From assembly GCA_947498325.1 (NCBI GenBank), contig CANMKE010000003.1, positions 124,001 through 188,000 on the forward strand: a stretch of DNA of 64,000 nucleotides. Direction: 5' to 3'. Below are positions 41,652 through 50,841 of the stretch, in pieces. The stretch comes from an uncultured Persicobacter sp. (lineage in GTDB: Bacteria > Bacteroidota > Bacteroidia > Cytophagales > Cyclobacteriaceae). The first letter of the stretch is position 1. The number at the start of each line of letters is the position of its first letter. The position numbers and the translations under genes are program-made. The notes beneath the pieces are model-generated. The model was given only the letters and a program-made list of their open reading frames with translations. It had not been told where the DNA came from and did no database searches.

Positions 41652-44351
41652 TTATCGGATTTGCTGACCAATAGTAAAGTGGAACTGAGAACCTGAAGGG
41701 CCTCCGTTCGGGTTGGTAGGTGTGGTATCAAATCCATAACCCCAGTCAATACCGATCAAACCAAAGGCAGGCATGAAAATACGTGCACCTACACCAGCAG
41801 AACGTTTCACGTTGAATGGATCAAAGTTATCCAGTTCGTTAAAGTTGTTACCTGCTTCAGCAAAAGTGTGTACATAAATGGTTGCCGATGGATTCAGCGA
41901 TAATGGATATCTAAGCTCAGCGGCATATTTCACGAAAGTGGTACCCCCCTGAATTTGTTCGTCTGAGTTAAATGGAATCAATGATCTGTCCTGATAACCT
42001 CTCAAGGATACGATATCTGTACCCAGCATGAAGTTACCTCCAGAAAGACCCGATCCACCCATTTCAAAACGCTCAAATGGACCTACACCTACACGGTCTG
42101 AATAAGACCCCATATGTCCGAAGTGTGCTTTGGTTTCCAATACAAGGTCACCCCAAACAGTCACATAGTTTTTCAGGTCAATGTTAATTTTGTAGAACTC
42201 TACAAACTTATACTTTTCAGCACGGCCTTCTTCTGTATCACTCAATCCATCGTAATCCTTGTTATTGAATAAAGAGTACGGTGGTGTCATTGCAAGGCGG
42301 GCGGTCAGTAATGAACCCGTACGAGGATACATTGGATTATCGACCGAGCTACGCGACAGGGTAGAGATAAACGACAGGTTGGTAGAAGTACCTGTATTGA
42401 AACCTAAGCGAGAGTAGTCATAGTTGTCCATCTCATAGGTTTGAACACTCAAGGCATTCGACCAGGTGAAGTAATCATCAGGCCACGTTAAGCGACGTCC
42501 CAAGCCAATCGATCCACCCCACATTTTCAAATAACCAATCTGATTTTTGAAAGAGAAGTCGTTGAATGGGAAGATACGCTGAATAGAGTGGTTGAAAGAA
42601 ACGTTCAATGAGTTCGGCTTTCTACCTCCCAACCAAGGCTCAGTGAAACCAATCGAATAAGACTGATACTGCACACCATTGGCCTGAATGTTCAGGGATA
42701 ATTTCTGACCATCACCTGATGGCAACGGACGGTAAGTTGACTTATCAAAGATGTTCTTTACAGAGAAGTTATTGAAGGTTAAGCCGACAGTACCGACGAA
42801 ACCAAAGGCACCACCCCAACCACCAGAAAGGGAAATCTGATCCGAAGGACGTTCTGTTACTCCCCAGTCGATATCTACGGTTTCATCCGCAAAATTTGGC
42901 TTAGGAGTAGGGGAGATGGTCTCGGCATCGAAATAGCCCAGCTGCGAAAGTTCACGCTGTGTACGGATGATCATCTCACGCGAGAATTTATCTCCAGGAA
43001 TGGTTCTCAGTTCACGGTAAACCACGTGGTCATTCGTTCTGTCGTTACCAATAACTTTTACTTTGTTAATGGTAAACTGCGCACCTTCTTTAATACGCAT
43101 CTCCACATCAATAGAGTCACCCTCTACACGAACTTCAACAGGAACACACTGGAAGGCCAAATAACCAAAATCCATGTACTGTCCGTTAATATCTTTACCG
43201 TTTGGATTAAAGGTCAGTTTCTTCTGAATCAGGTCCATATCATAGATATCCCCTTTTTTCACACCGAGGATACCGTTCATGACTTTATCAGAGTAAACAT
43301 AGTTACCTACCCAATCAATATTTCTGAAATAATACTTTTGCCCTTCTTCAATATGTAAATCCACATTGATGCGGTTTTTTCCTGATGCATATACAGAGTC
43401 TTCAAGAACCTGCGCATCGCGGAATCCCTTGGCGTTATAGTAATCCACCACCTTTTTCAAGTCTTCGTTATAATCCTTTCGGATAAACTTGGTGGTTTTG
43501 AAGAAGTTCATCTTCACATTATCATTCAAATATTTCTTTATACTCGCCACACCCGAAGTGTCTTTGTGTGTAAGCCAATATTTAAGATTTTTTGGGCGCA
43601 GCACATGCACAAGGTCTGTCGCCAACTGGTTTGGCAAATGGAAACGAAGATTCTCATTGGTCTTCTTCATTTTCCCTTTAACAGTTTGTGCAGAGATTTC
43701 ATCAGCGCCATAAACGTTGATCTGGTCTATGCGCACTTTACTCTTTCTGTCCACCAAAAATTTCAGACGAACACCACTGGTAACCAGTGTATCTTCAATC
43801 TGCTTGGTTTTCACATTTACATTCAGGTAACCCTTGTCAATGTAAAAATCACGGATGGAAAGCTCCGCATTTTTGATGATCGCATCCGTCAATACACGGC
43901 CACGAATCAGTTTAATTTTATCGCCAAGTTCTTTGGCTTGGCTCTTGCCAATACCATCAAACTCGAAGCGTGTCAAACGTGGGCGCTCCTTAAGCTGGAG
44001 TGTCAGATACGCTTGTCCGTCTTCTAATTTATTCACCAGAATAGATACATCACCAATAATTCCGTGTTTCCATAACTTACGGATGGCATTACTGATATCA
44101 TCACCTGGTATGCGTACTTTATCACCTACTTTCAGGCCCGTAAGGGAAAGCAAGGCAGATTTGTTCAGGGTTTCAATGCCCTTCACATCAATTTCGGCAA
44201 TTTCGTACTCTTTAGGGTTTCCGTAGTCGAGCTTAATGGAGTTGTCCAATCTTCGCCCCACCCCCATTCTAAATTGGGCATGTGCCTCTTGGATAAGCGT
44301 CAGCGCGAAGCATAGGATGGTGGCAAATCGGATTATTCTATGCAATTTCAT
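41652..44351 (-). CDS. bamA: Outer membrane protein assembly factor BamA
   Basis: Central beta-barrel insertase of the outer membrane. A signal peptide ends AHAQ at residue 26. POTRA repeats span about 50-430 (for example EIAEIDVKGIETLNKSALLSLTG opens the first), and the C-terminal half is the 16-stranded barrel with RGYQDRSL and ending in an aromatic-basic segment, TIGQQIR. At 899 residues it is longer than the E. coli protein, mainly in the POTRA part. Its ATG overlaps the uppS stop by four bases, so translation is coupled. Confidence 0.95.
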   Translation of the reverse strand: MKLHRIIRFATILCFALTLIQEAHAQFRMGVGRRLDNSIKLDYGNPKEYEIAEIDVKGIETLNKSALLSLTGLKVGDKVRIPGDDISNAIRKLWKHGIIGDVSILVNKLEDGQAYLTLQLKERPRLTRFEFDGIGKSQAKELGDKIKLIRGRVLTDAIIKNAELSIRDFYIDKGYLNVNVKTKQIEDTLVTSGVRLKFLVDRKSKVRIDQINVYGADEISAQTVKGKMKKTNENLRFHLPNQLATDLVHVLRPKNLKYWLTHKDTSGVASIKKYLNDNVKMNFFKTTKFIRKDYNEDLKKVVDYYNAKGFRDAQVLEDSVYASGKNRINVDLHIEEGQKYYFRNIDWVGNYVYSDKVMNGILGVKKGDIYDMDLIQKKLTFNPNGKDINGQYMDFGYLAFQCVPVEVRVEGDSIDVEMRIKEGAQFTINKVKVIGNDRTNDHVVYRELRTIPGDKFSREMIIRTQRELSQLGYFDAETISPTPKPNFADETVDIDWGVTERPSDQISLSGGWGGAFGFVGTVGLTFNNFSVKNIFDKSTYRPLPSGDGQKLSLNIQANGVQYQSYSIGFTEPWLGGRKPNSLNVSFNHSIQRIFPFNDFSFKNQIGYLKMWGGSIGLGRRLTWPDDYFTWSNALSVQTYEMDNYDYSRLGFNTGTSTNLSFISTLSRSSVDNPMYPRTGSLLTARLAMTPPYSLFNNKDYDGLSDTEEGRAEKYKFVEFYKINIDLKNYVTVWGDLVLETKAHFGHMGSYSDRVGVGPFERFEMGGSGLSGGNFMLGTDIVSLRGYQDRSLIPFNSDEQIQGGTTFVKYAAELRYPLSLNPSATIYVHTFAEAGNNFNELDNFDPFNVKRSAGVGARIFMPAFGLIGIDWGYGFDTTPTNPNGGPSGSQFHFTIGQQIR

Positions 44352-45094
44352 GAGTTTTGGGCTTGAAGCTGTTCACTAATTTTTCCAAATCTTCTTTCTC
44401 GTTGTTGATACGCAATGATCGCTTCAAACAAATGTTTTCTTCTGAAGTCAGGCCAGAGGGTATCAGTAATATGTAGTTCAGTATAGGCAATTTGCCAAAG
44501 GAGAAAGTTGCTGATGCGCTGTTCTCCGCTGGTTCTAATCAATAATTCGGGATCTGGCAGGGCTGCGGTATAAAGGTTCGCGCCGATAAATTCTTCGGTG
44601 ATCTGCTCACTTTTAATCAAGCCTTTTTCAATACCCTGCGCAATTTTTTTCATGGCTTGGCAGAGCTCTTCCCTTCCGCTGTAGCTCAAGGCTAAATTAA
44701 GCGTCAGGCCAGTATTATTCTTGGTCTGGTCAATCGCTTCCTGCATCTCTTTCTGGCAGTTTTTTGGCAATGCCGAGAAATCACCAATCGTACAGATCCG
44801 TACGTTATTTTTGTGCAAGTCTGGGGTTTCTTTTCTGATGGTTGTCACCAAGAGTTGCATTAGAGCATCCACCTCCAGTTTTGGGCGATTCCAGTTTTCA
44901 GTAGAAAAAGTATATAACGTTAGGTGTTGTACCCCAATATCGATACAACCCTCAACGGTATCACGTACCGCTTTTAAAGCATTTCGGTGGCCGAAGATTC
45001 TTGCGGCCCCTTGTTTTTTTGCCCAACGACCATTTCCGTCCATAATTACGGCGATGTGTTGAGGTATATTATTTGGATTAATATGTTCCTTCAT
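44348..45094 (-). CDS. uppS: Isoprenyl transferase (undecaprenyl diphosphate synthase)
   Basis: Makes the C55 lipid carrier for peptidoglycan and surface glycans by cis-prenyl chain elongation. HIAVIMDGNGRWAKKQG at 13-29 holds the catalytic aspartate (D19) and substrate-binding residues, and RTSGEQRISNFLLWQIAYTE is the second signature. Length 248, normal. It sits between porG and bamA in the conserved cluster. The stop overlaps the bamA start. Confidence 0.95.
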   Translation of the reverse strand: MKEHINPNNIPQHIAVIMDGNGRWAKKQGAARIFGHRNALKAVRDTVEGCIDIGVQHLTLYTFSTENWNRPKLEVDALMQLLVTTIRKETPDLHKNNVRICTIGDFSALPKNCQKEMQEAIDQTKNNTGLTLNLALSYSGREELCQAMKKIAQGIEKGLIKSEQITEEFIGANLYTAALPDPELLIRTSGEQRISNFLLWQIAYTELHITDTLWPDFRRKHLFEAIIAYQQRERRFGKISEQLQAQNS

Positions 45095-45171
45095 GCGAAT
45101 TAACCATTCTCTATCTCGATAGCCTGTAAAGTTGCTTTAAATTTTTAAGAATAAAAAAGTTTGGCATTCCT

Positions 45172-46002
45172 TTAATAAAAATCATGAGGACAAGGCACAC
45201 TAAAAAAACCATAACTAAAGGAAATTCCGAAATAATAGTAAACATCTGCCTTGGTATCATGCGGATAGTAGTAATCTCTTTGTGGGTTGAGCTGCGAGCT
45301 CGGAACAGGCTTATTCACCTGTTGAATATCCTCTGAAAGCATGTCCATACGATCCGTAAAAGTAAGCCTTGCCCCAAATTCGAGGTTCATTGTCCAATAA
45401 GTATTTAAGGCATATTTAAAACCAAAGCCCAGGGGAATCACCAATGGGAAAGGCGTATACGATTGGTCATAAACGGTCCCATCGGACTCTGTAGCCCGAA
45501 ACCCAAGGGTATTGAAGTTGTATTTCGTGGTGGGAAAAGGTGCTGGTGGGGCGATCTCTGCCGTTCCCTGATAGTAATTCAGTGCGGCACCCATAAACAG
45601 GTAAGGCGTCCAGGGGAAGCCCGATTTACCACTGCGGAAATCCATAAAATTATATTCAAGGAGTGCACCCAGTTCAGCATTGACCGCTGAAAAAGAGGCA
45701 TTTCTTTGCACGGCAAAATCATCTCTTTGGGTGCGGCTGTCTGCCCCCTGAATCCCACCCACGAGTAACTGATAACGCAGGCTGAAGCCAAAGGGGTAAT
45801 TTTTACGATAGGTAACCATCGCTGCAGGCAGTGTTTCCCTGAAAGAAAAGTTAGGGTTGATATCTCCTGAAAGGGTCATACCGCCAATACCAAAGCCCAG
45901 TTCACGAAACTGTGCATTTGCACCTATCGAAAAACAGGAAAGTAAGGGCAGCAATAGCAGGAGCCTAAGCAAGTGTTTTTTTATAATAATTTGGGGCACC
46001 AT
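45172..46002 (-). CDS. porG: PorG-like outer membrane barrel protein (DUF6089 type)
   Basis: A 276-residue predicted outer-membrane protein. The signal peptide ends GANAQ. It is followed by FRELGFGIGGMTLSGDINP, the typical start of DUF6089 proteins, and alternating amphipathic strands. In Porphyromonas and Flavobacterium the PorG homolog is a type IX secretion component and is encoded between nadK and uppS, as here. The assignment rests on this order and pattern. Whether type IX secretion operates in this organism is not shown by the window. Confidence 0.72.
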   Translation of the reverse strand: MVPQIIIKKHLLRLLLLLPLLSCFSIGANAQFRELGFGIGGMTLSGDINPNFSFRETLPAAMVTYRKNYPFGFSLRYQLLVGGIQGADSRTQRDDFAVQRNASFSAVNAELGALLEYNFMDFRSGKSGFPWTPYLFMGAALNYYQGTAEIAPPAPFPTTKYNFNTLGFRATESDGTVYDQSYTPFPLVIPLGFGFKYALNTYWTMNLEFGARLTFTDRMDMLSEDIQQVNKPVPSSQLNPQRDYYYPHDTKADVYYYFGISFSYGFFSVPCPHDFY

Positions 46003-46129
46003 TATTTGTTCAATGCTAAATCAGTTAATTGCACAGGGCAAAAAGGGAGAAATAATTTACAGCGTAGTGATTTATTGAATAGGCATTGAGTATTTATATT
46101 GAAAGGATTTCCTAAGATACAAATATTCT

Positions 46130-47002
46130 TTAATTTCTAAGGTCCATGCCCCAATTTAGCTTATGCCTCAGTGTATCATAAAAGCTATAATCTGGCATAT
46201 GAATCAGGTGGGCATCAAATTTTTCCTTTTGTAGGATAATTTCAGTTTGGTATGGGATACTTTGCGATCTGGAATCCAGGGAAATCAAGACATTTCTCGA
46301 GCGGCTTTCAATCTCCAATTTCACAATAGAAGTATCAGGTACAATCATCGGGCGCACATTGAGGTGATGCGGACTCACAGGCGTGATGATGAAATTCCCC
46401 GTGCCTGGGTGCATCAACGGGCCACCACAACTCATCGAATAACCTGTAGAGCCTGTTGGGGTCGAGACAATCAGGCCATCGGCCCAGTAGCTGTTCACGT
46501 ATTCATTGTCGATAAACGCCCTGACGGTGATCATGGAGGAGCTGTCCTTCTTGGTAACCGTAAACTCATTCAGCGCAAAATTCTGTCGGTTAAAGAAACC
46601 TTCCTTGGTTTGAAGGGAGATCAGACTTCGACGGTCAATTTTATATTCGCCTTCTTGTACACGACGAAAGGTTTCCGCAAACTTCTGAATAGGAATTGTT
46701 GCCAAAAAACCCAGACGTCCAGTGTTAATTCCCAAAATTGGCGTCTCCCTGTTCCCGATATAGGTTAGGGTGTCAAGCAAGGTACCATCACCGCCAAGCG
46801 TAATCACCACATCCACTTCTGGCAGATGTCCTCTGCTGAAAGTCCCTGAAGCAGGCAACTGAATTTGGCGGTAGCTCAACACCTTAGCATAACGGTCAGT
46901 AAGAAATATTTTACTGCTGTAACGAATAACCAGATCAAAGATCGATTTCATTACAGGACTGCTTTGTTCAGAGAAATTTTTACCGTGTAAGGCGACGCGC
47001 AT
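46130..47002 (-). CDS. nadK: NAD kinase
   Basis: Phosphorylates NAD to NADP. I chose the ATG at 47002 (290 residues, MRVALHGKNF), the normal family start; the 18 extra upstream codons lack family character. The GGDGT motif lies at 70-74 and is followed by NTGRLGFLATI; SPTGSTGYSMSCGGP holds the substrate-binding region. It is transcribed between the CBS-domain gene and porG. Confidence 0.95.
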   Translation of the reverse strand: MRVALHGKNFSEQSSPVMKSIFDLVIRYSSKIFLTDRYAKVLSYRQIQLPASGTFSRGHLPEVDVVITLGGDGTLLDTLTYIGNRETPILGINTGRLGFLATIPIQKFAETFRRVQEGEYKIDRRSLISLQTKEGFFNRQNFALNEFTVTKKDSSSMITVRAFIDNEYVNSYWADGLIVSTPTGSTGYSMSCGGPLMHPGTGNFIITPVSPHHLNVRPMIVPDTSIVKLEIESRSRNVLISLDSRSQSIPYQTEIILQKEKFDAHLIHMPDYSFYDTLRHKLNWGMDLRN

Positions 47003-47088
47003 ACTATCTTTTTTGAAAAAATTGAACACAAACTTCCGACGAAAGCCTTCACTCACTCGGAATTGTGGACAATTTAAGGACAGATTAC

Positions 47089-47754
47089 CTAAATATTGAG
47101 ATATTTCATCAAAATATCGAAACGCTCCTGCTCATTGGAGATGTTTGTGGTTTCTTCAAAACGGGCTTCGATCTGATAATTAAAGCGCTCGAGCGTTGCA
47201 ATCACCCGCGTGATTTCCTGAGAATTCAGCTTGATGGTCAGGTGTAAGTTACTCGGATCGTCGGGATCATCATATACATAAGTGCTGAGAATCTTCACGT
47301 GGTTTTCCTCAATCAGCCTGGTGATTTCAGCAAGGGAGTAATCTATCTGGCGCATCGACAGGATGATAATCCCTCCAGGGCTACGGATTGCCGAAAGCTG
47401 AGACAATGCCTTGATGGTGTCGTTGAGCGTAATAATGCCCTGAAAGTGCCCTTTTTCATTCACTACACTTACAATATCAACATTATAGTCGGTCGAGAGC
47501 TTGATCACATCCAGCAGGTGCTGTTCTTTTTGAACGTAGCAATTTTCCGCCAGCAGGTCATAATCCCCGACCAGGGCTTCAATATTATTGTTTTCCAGAA
47601 TCAGTTCTTCAGAGATCATTCCCTTAAAGATTCGCTTGTCAACAACAGGCAATTGATTCATTCGCAATTCCTCCATCCACAATAATGCCTTCTGAGAGTT
47701 ATCAGAGGATTTTAACGGTGGAATAGAATGATTTATAAGAGATTCAGCGATCAT
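47089..47754 (-). CDS. CBS-domain protein
   Basis: A 221-residue soluble protein with a tandem pair of CBS domains (about 1-125, for example LPVVDKRIFKGMISEEL and VNEKGHFQGIITLND), which usually bind adenine nucleotides. The C-terminal 90 residues form an ACT-like beta-alpha region (LHLTIKLNSQEITRVIATLE). First gene of the conserved CBS-nadK-porG-uppS-bamA-skp run. Presumed regulator of envelope or NAD metabolism, but direct function is unknown. Confidence 0.8.
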   Translation of the reverse strand: MIAESLINHSIPPLKSSDNSQKALLWMEELRMNQLPVVDKRIFKGMISEELILENNNIEALVGDYDLLAENCYVQKEQHLLDVIKLSTDYNVDIVSVVNEKGHFQGIITLNDTIKALSQLSAIRSPGGIIILSMRQIDYSLAEITRLIEENHVKILSTYVYDDPDDPSNLHLTIKLNSQEITRVIATLERFNYQIEARFEETTNISNEQERFDILMKYLNI

Positions 47755-48334
47755 ATCTTAATTTTAACTCAGAAATCGGTTATCTAAAAGTATTGATTCA
47801 ACACGGAAATCCAAGTCCAAATCAATAGTTAAAGTGCGGGATTGGTTCCCCAACATAAACTTATCGGGCAGAAAACAGTCCTGCAAAAGCTCAAGCACAT
47901 TATAACAAGTAATTGTGACCAATAAAAGTTTGTTGTTCATGGCGAAGCCTGTTCATTTACTTCAAACGATACTCACAAACTGAAGGATGCTCCGCCACGG
48001 CACACATTACTTTAATATAGTGATATTTTATTGGCTTTCGGAAACTTCTCCACCGATTCGTCGAGGATAATTTTCATCGCCAAAAATAAATATCAGCCAA
48101 GCTTTAAATTCGATGCTCATTTTCATCCTGCAAAATCCCGAGTTCTTCCATTTTCAGAATACAGAAGCACCTTCTCCAAAAAGTGGGGCATATGCCATAA
48201 TGGATGATGATTGGAGGGGGCGGAGGCGTCAAAGAGGAAAATAACAGGCAGCTACTGAGGGGAAAATACTTCCCCTTTCACACCGCTGACCACCAGTCCT
48301 ATTTTAAAATACTTTGGACTGAACGCCCATCATG
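47755..48334. other. 580-bp intergenic region between divergent transcription units
   Basis: No credible gene is seen in either strand. Near its right end are three short hairpins downstream of the pabA/trpG stop: AGGGGAA/TTCCCCT at 48258-48276, CAGTCC/GGACTG at 48294-48321 with a TATTTTAAAATA palindrome in its loop, and GCCC/GGGC at 48325-48342. The left part should hold the promoter of the CBS-nadK operon, but no good consensus was found. No tRNA was recognised. Confidence 0.5.
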
Positions 48335-48904
48335 CTAAGGGCGGTAACCTATACTTTGCACCCAATTTTCAAGCATTTGGAGTCCTTCGGCTGTACAAAT
48401 TGCTTCAGGGTGAAATTGCAGCCCATAGATCGGCAAATGCTGATGCTGCATGGCCATCACCAGCCCATCATCAGTATATGCGGTGGCTTTCAGGTTTTCA
48501 GGCATTTGCGAAAGGATCAGGGAGTGGTAGCGCGTTACCTTGACTTTTTTTGGCAATTTTAGAAATGGAACGGAAGTGTTGTCGAGGGAAATTTCGCTGA
48601 TTTTCCCATGCATAGGTGTAGGCGCCAATGCCAAAGGGGCGCCGAAATACATCCCCAGGGCCTGATGCCCCAGACAGATGCCAAGCATGGGCAGTTTGTC
48701 GTGAAAGTGTTCTATATATTGCATGAGTCGGCCAGCCTCCTGCGGACGACCAGGCCCTGGAGAAAGCACTACCCCACGGATATCTTCAGGCAATTCCTCG
48801 ATAGGGCAGTGATTTCTGACCACCTTACAGTTTACCCCCAATTGCTGAAAATAATCCACCAGGTTGTAAGTGAAGGAGTCGTAATTATCTATCAGTAAAA
48901 TCAA
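48335..48904 (-). CDS. pabA: Glutamine amidotransferase subunit of anthranilate or aminodeoxychorismate synthase
   Basis: A class I glutamine amidotransferase that hands ammonia to a chorismate-using partner (TrpE or PabB). The nucleophile is C77 in MLGICLGHQ, and the histidine-glutamate pair lies in QFHPEA. The start MILLIDNYDSFTYNLV is diagnostic of TrpG/PabA. Length 189, normal. No trp or pab partner lies nearby, so folate versus tryptophan use cannot be decided; a stand-alone position favours the folate or shared role. A cvpA gene follows one base beyond its start. Confidence 0.9.
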   Translation of the reverse strand: MILLIDNYDSFTYNLVDYFQQLGVNCKVVRNHCPIEELPEDIRGVVLSPGPGRPQEAGRLMQYIEHFHDKLPMLGICLGHQALGMYFGAPLALAPTPMHGKISEISLDNTSVPFLKLPKKVKVTRYHSLILSQMPENLKATAYTDDGLVMAMQHQHLPIYGLQFHPEAICTAEGLQMLENWVQSIGYRP

Positions 48905-48905
48905 T

Positions 48906-49412
48906 CTAAACCATTTTTTTTATGTCAGGAACTTTAAAGTCGATCGCAGGGACCACTTTAGCTACTTCCTTTACTGCTTTCTCGAAATAAGGAAATGACA
49001 CACTGTCTTTGGAAAGTCGCTCTGCCATTTCGGGTGCAATTTTGGTCATTCCGAAAACAAGCACCGTTACAAAAGCGGCATTTTTCAGTACACCAAGTAT
49101 GCCTCCAGCAAAGGTATCCAGGCTTCCGAGCAGGGTCATGTTTACAAACTTTTTGAGCAAGGTACCAATCAGGTGCACGCCTACTACAAAAGCGATAAAC
49201 AGCAAAATAAATACCAAATAAGGGGTTAGATGCGGGTCAGTATTGATGAGGGGCGACAAAATTTTCGTGGCAGGTTCCTGAAATTTCACGGCACCCCATA
49301 ACGCTATAAAAAGGCTGAAGGTCGTTACAATACTGACGATCAGCCCTTTTTTAAATCCATTATAAGCGCCATAGCCAATGAGCAGTATGACGCAAATATC
49401 AAATATTGCCAA
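48906..49412 (-). CDS. CvpA family membrane protein
   Basis: A 168-residue inner-membrane protein with four hydrophobic segments and the glycine-rich CvpA start (IGYGAYNGFKKGLI). E. coli CvpA is linked to colicin V export and envelope stress, but the general role of the family is unsettled. It is tightly packed between yqeY and pabA (nine and one base gaps), so all three are one leftward unit. Confidence 0.88.
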   Translation of the reverse strand: MAIFDICVILLIGYGAYNGFKKGLIVSIVTTFSLFIALWGAVKFQEPATKILSPLINTDPHLTPYLVFILLFIAFVVGVHLIGTLLKKFVNMTLLGSLDTFAGGILGVLKNAAFVTVLVFGMTKIAPEMAERLSKDSVSFPYFEKAVKEVAKVVPAIDFKVPDIKKMV

Positions 49413-49421
49413 AGCTTCAGC

Positions 49422-49874
49422 TTATTTGTTCAACAATGATTTGACAACCGTGGAAATCGACTTCCCGTCAGCCTGTCCTGCCAAAGCTTTTGAGGCTGCA
49501 CCCATCACTTTACCCATATCTTTAGGGCCTTCAGCACCTACCTGAGCAATGATTTCCGCAATTTTCGCCTGTAATTCTTCTTCGCCCATTTGTGCAGGCA
49601 AATACTTCTCAATCACAGCCACTTCGACCAATTCAACTTCCGCCAAATCCTCGCGTCCTTGCTCTTTATAAACCTGCGCAGATTCCTTGCGCTGCTTCAC
49701 CGCTTTCTGAAGCATTTTAATTTCCTGCTCCTCGGTCAGTTCCGAAGTGCTACCATCAGCAGTTTCAGCCAGCAAAATCATGGATTTAATCGCTCTCAAG
49801 GCACGTAAATCATCTTTTTGCTTTGCTTTCATTGCTGTTTTGATGTCGTCGTTGATCTTTAGCTTTAGGCTCAT
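49422..49874 (-). CDS. GatB/YqeY domain protein
   Basis: A 150-residue helical protein equivalent to the tRNA-binding tail domain of the amidotransferase subunit GatB. Signature pieces are MKAKQKDDLRALRAIKS, EVAVIEKYLPAQM and MGKVMGAASKALAGQADG. Stand-alone copies are widespread; the role is thought to involve tRNA or charged-tRNA handling but is not established. First gene of the yqeY-cvpA-pabA unit. Confidence 0.92.
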   Translation of the reverse strand: MSLKLKINDDIKTAMKAKQKDDLRALRAIKSMILLAETADGSTSELTEEQEIKMLQKAVKQRKESAQVYKEQGREDLAEVELVEVAVIEKYLPAQMGEEELQAKIAEIIAQVGAEGPKDMGKVMGAASKALAGQADGKSISTVVKSLLNK

Positions 49875-50010
49875 AATTTCAATATTTTTATGTGATTAAT
49901 ACAATCTGAAGTCCTTCAGGGGGGAATTCCCTTTTTTGACTTTACAATTTTAGAATAAACTATACTTAAAAGTAGTAAATTGCCGCAAATTAAATAATTA
50001 AGCCAAGGAT

Positions 50011-50724
50011 ATGACTAAGCTTAGCGTAAATATCAATAAAATCGCCACCCTTCGCAATTCCCGTGGGGCGGATAATCCCAATGTAGTCAAAACTGCATTG
50101 GATGCAGAAAGATTCGGTGCGGAAGGCATCACGGTTCACCCACGACCAGACGAACGCCATATCACCTATCAAGATGTATTGGACCTGAATGAGGTGGTAA
50201 CCACTGAATTTAATATTGAAGGCTACCCTGACGCCCGTTTCATGGAAATCATTCACCGTGTAAAACCTGCACAGGCCACCTTGGTACCCGATCCACCGAC
50301 TGCCATCACTTCGAATGCAGGATGGGACACCCTCACTCATCAGGATTTTCTCAAAGAAATTTGCGCTGAGATCAAAGCCGCAGGTGTCAGGGTTTCTATT
50401 TTTGTTGATCCAGACCCTAAAATGGTCGAAGGCGCCAAAGCTTGTGGAGCAGACCGAATTGAGCTTTACACCGAACCTTATGCGGCCAACTATCAGGCCG
50501 ATCGCGACAAGGCCGTTGCTGATTACGTTCAGGCGGCTGAAAAAGCAGTAGCCCTGGGGCTCGGTATAAATGCTGGGCACGACCTTGATGCTGAAAACCT
50601 GAAATTTTTGAAAGAAAAGCTTCCACAGCTTGATGAAGTCTCTATTGGCCACGCGCTAATCTGCGATGCCCTTTACCAGGGACTGGAAAATACCATCCAA
50701 ATTTACCTGAGACAACTTAAATAA
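50011..50724 (+). CDS. pdxJ: Pyridoxine 5'-phosphate synthase
   Basis: Condenses aminoacetone-phosphate derivative and deoxyxylulose-5-phosphate into pyridoxine phosphate, the last step of DXP-dependent vitamin B6 synthesis. It begins with LSVNINKIATLRNSRG, typical of PdxJ, with the active-site region HPRPDERHI and the phosphate-binding GINAGHDL. Length 237, normal. In many Bacteroidota pdxJ lies beside the CBS-nadK cluster; here 2 kb separates them. A structured intergenic hairpin follows. Confidence 0.95.
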   Translation: MTKLSVNINKIATLRNSRGADNPNVVKTALDAERFGAEGITVHPRPDERHITYQDVLDLNEVVTTEFNIEGYPDARFMEIIHRVKPAQATLVPDPPTAITSNAGWDTLTHQDFLKEICAEIKAAGVRVSIFVDPDPKMVEGAKACGADRIELYTEPYAANYQADRDKAVADYVQAAEKAVALGLGINAGHDLDAENLKFLKEKLPQLDEVSIGHALICDALYQGLENTIQIYLRQLK

Positions 50725-50738
50725 GGTCTTTACTTATC

Positions 50739-50800
50739 GTGATCGGTGATGTACAAGGAGCCAAAGCAGACAATCAATGGCTGACGAAATCACTGATCAC
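50739..50800 (+). repeat. Nested 12-bp inverted repeat between pdxJ and the hydrolase gene
   Basis: GTGATCGGTGAT at 50739-50750 pairs with ATCACTGATCAC at 50789-50800 with one G-U. An inner stem, AGCCA at 50759-50763 with TGGCT at 50778-50782, lies inside. No T run follows, so it is not a classic terminator; it could be a small regulatory RNA structure, a protein site or a repeat-family member. Confidence 0.55.
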
Positions 50801-50841
50801 CCTCTTCAAATTTTGACACAACCCTAAAACCCACCTTTTCC

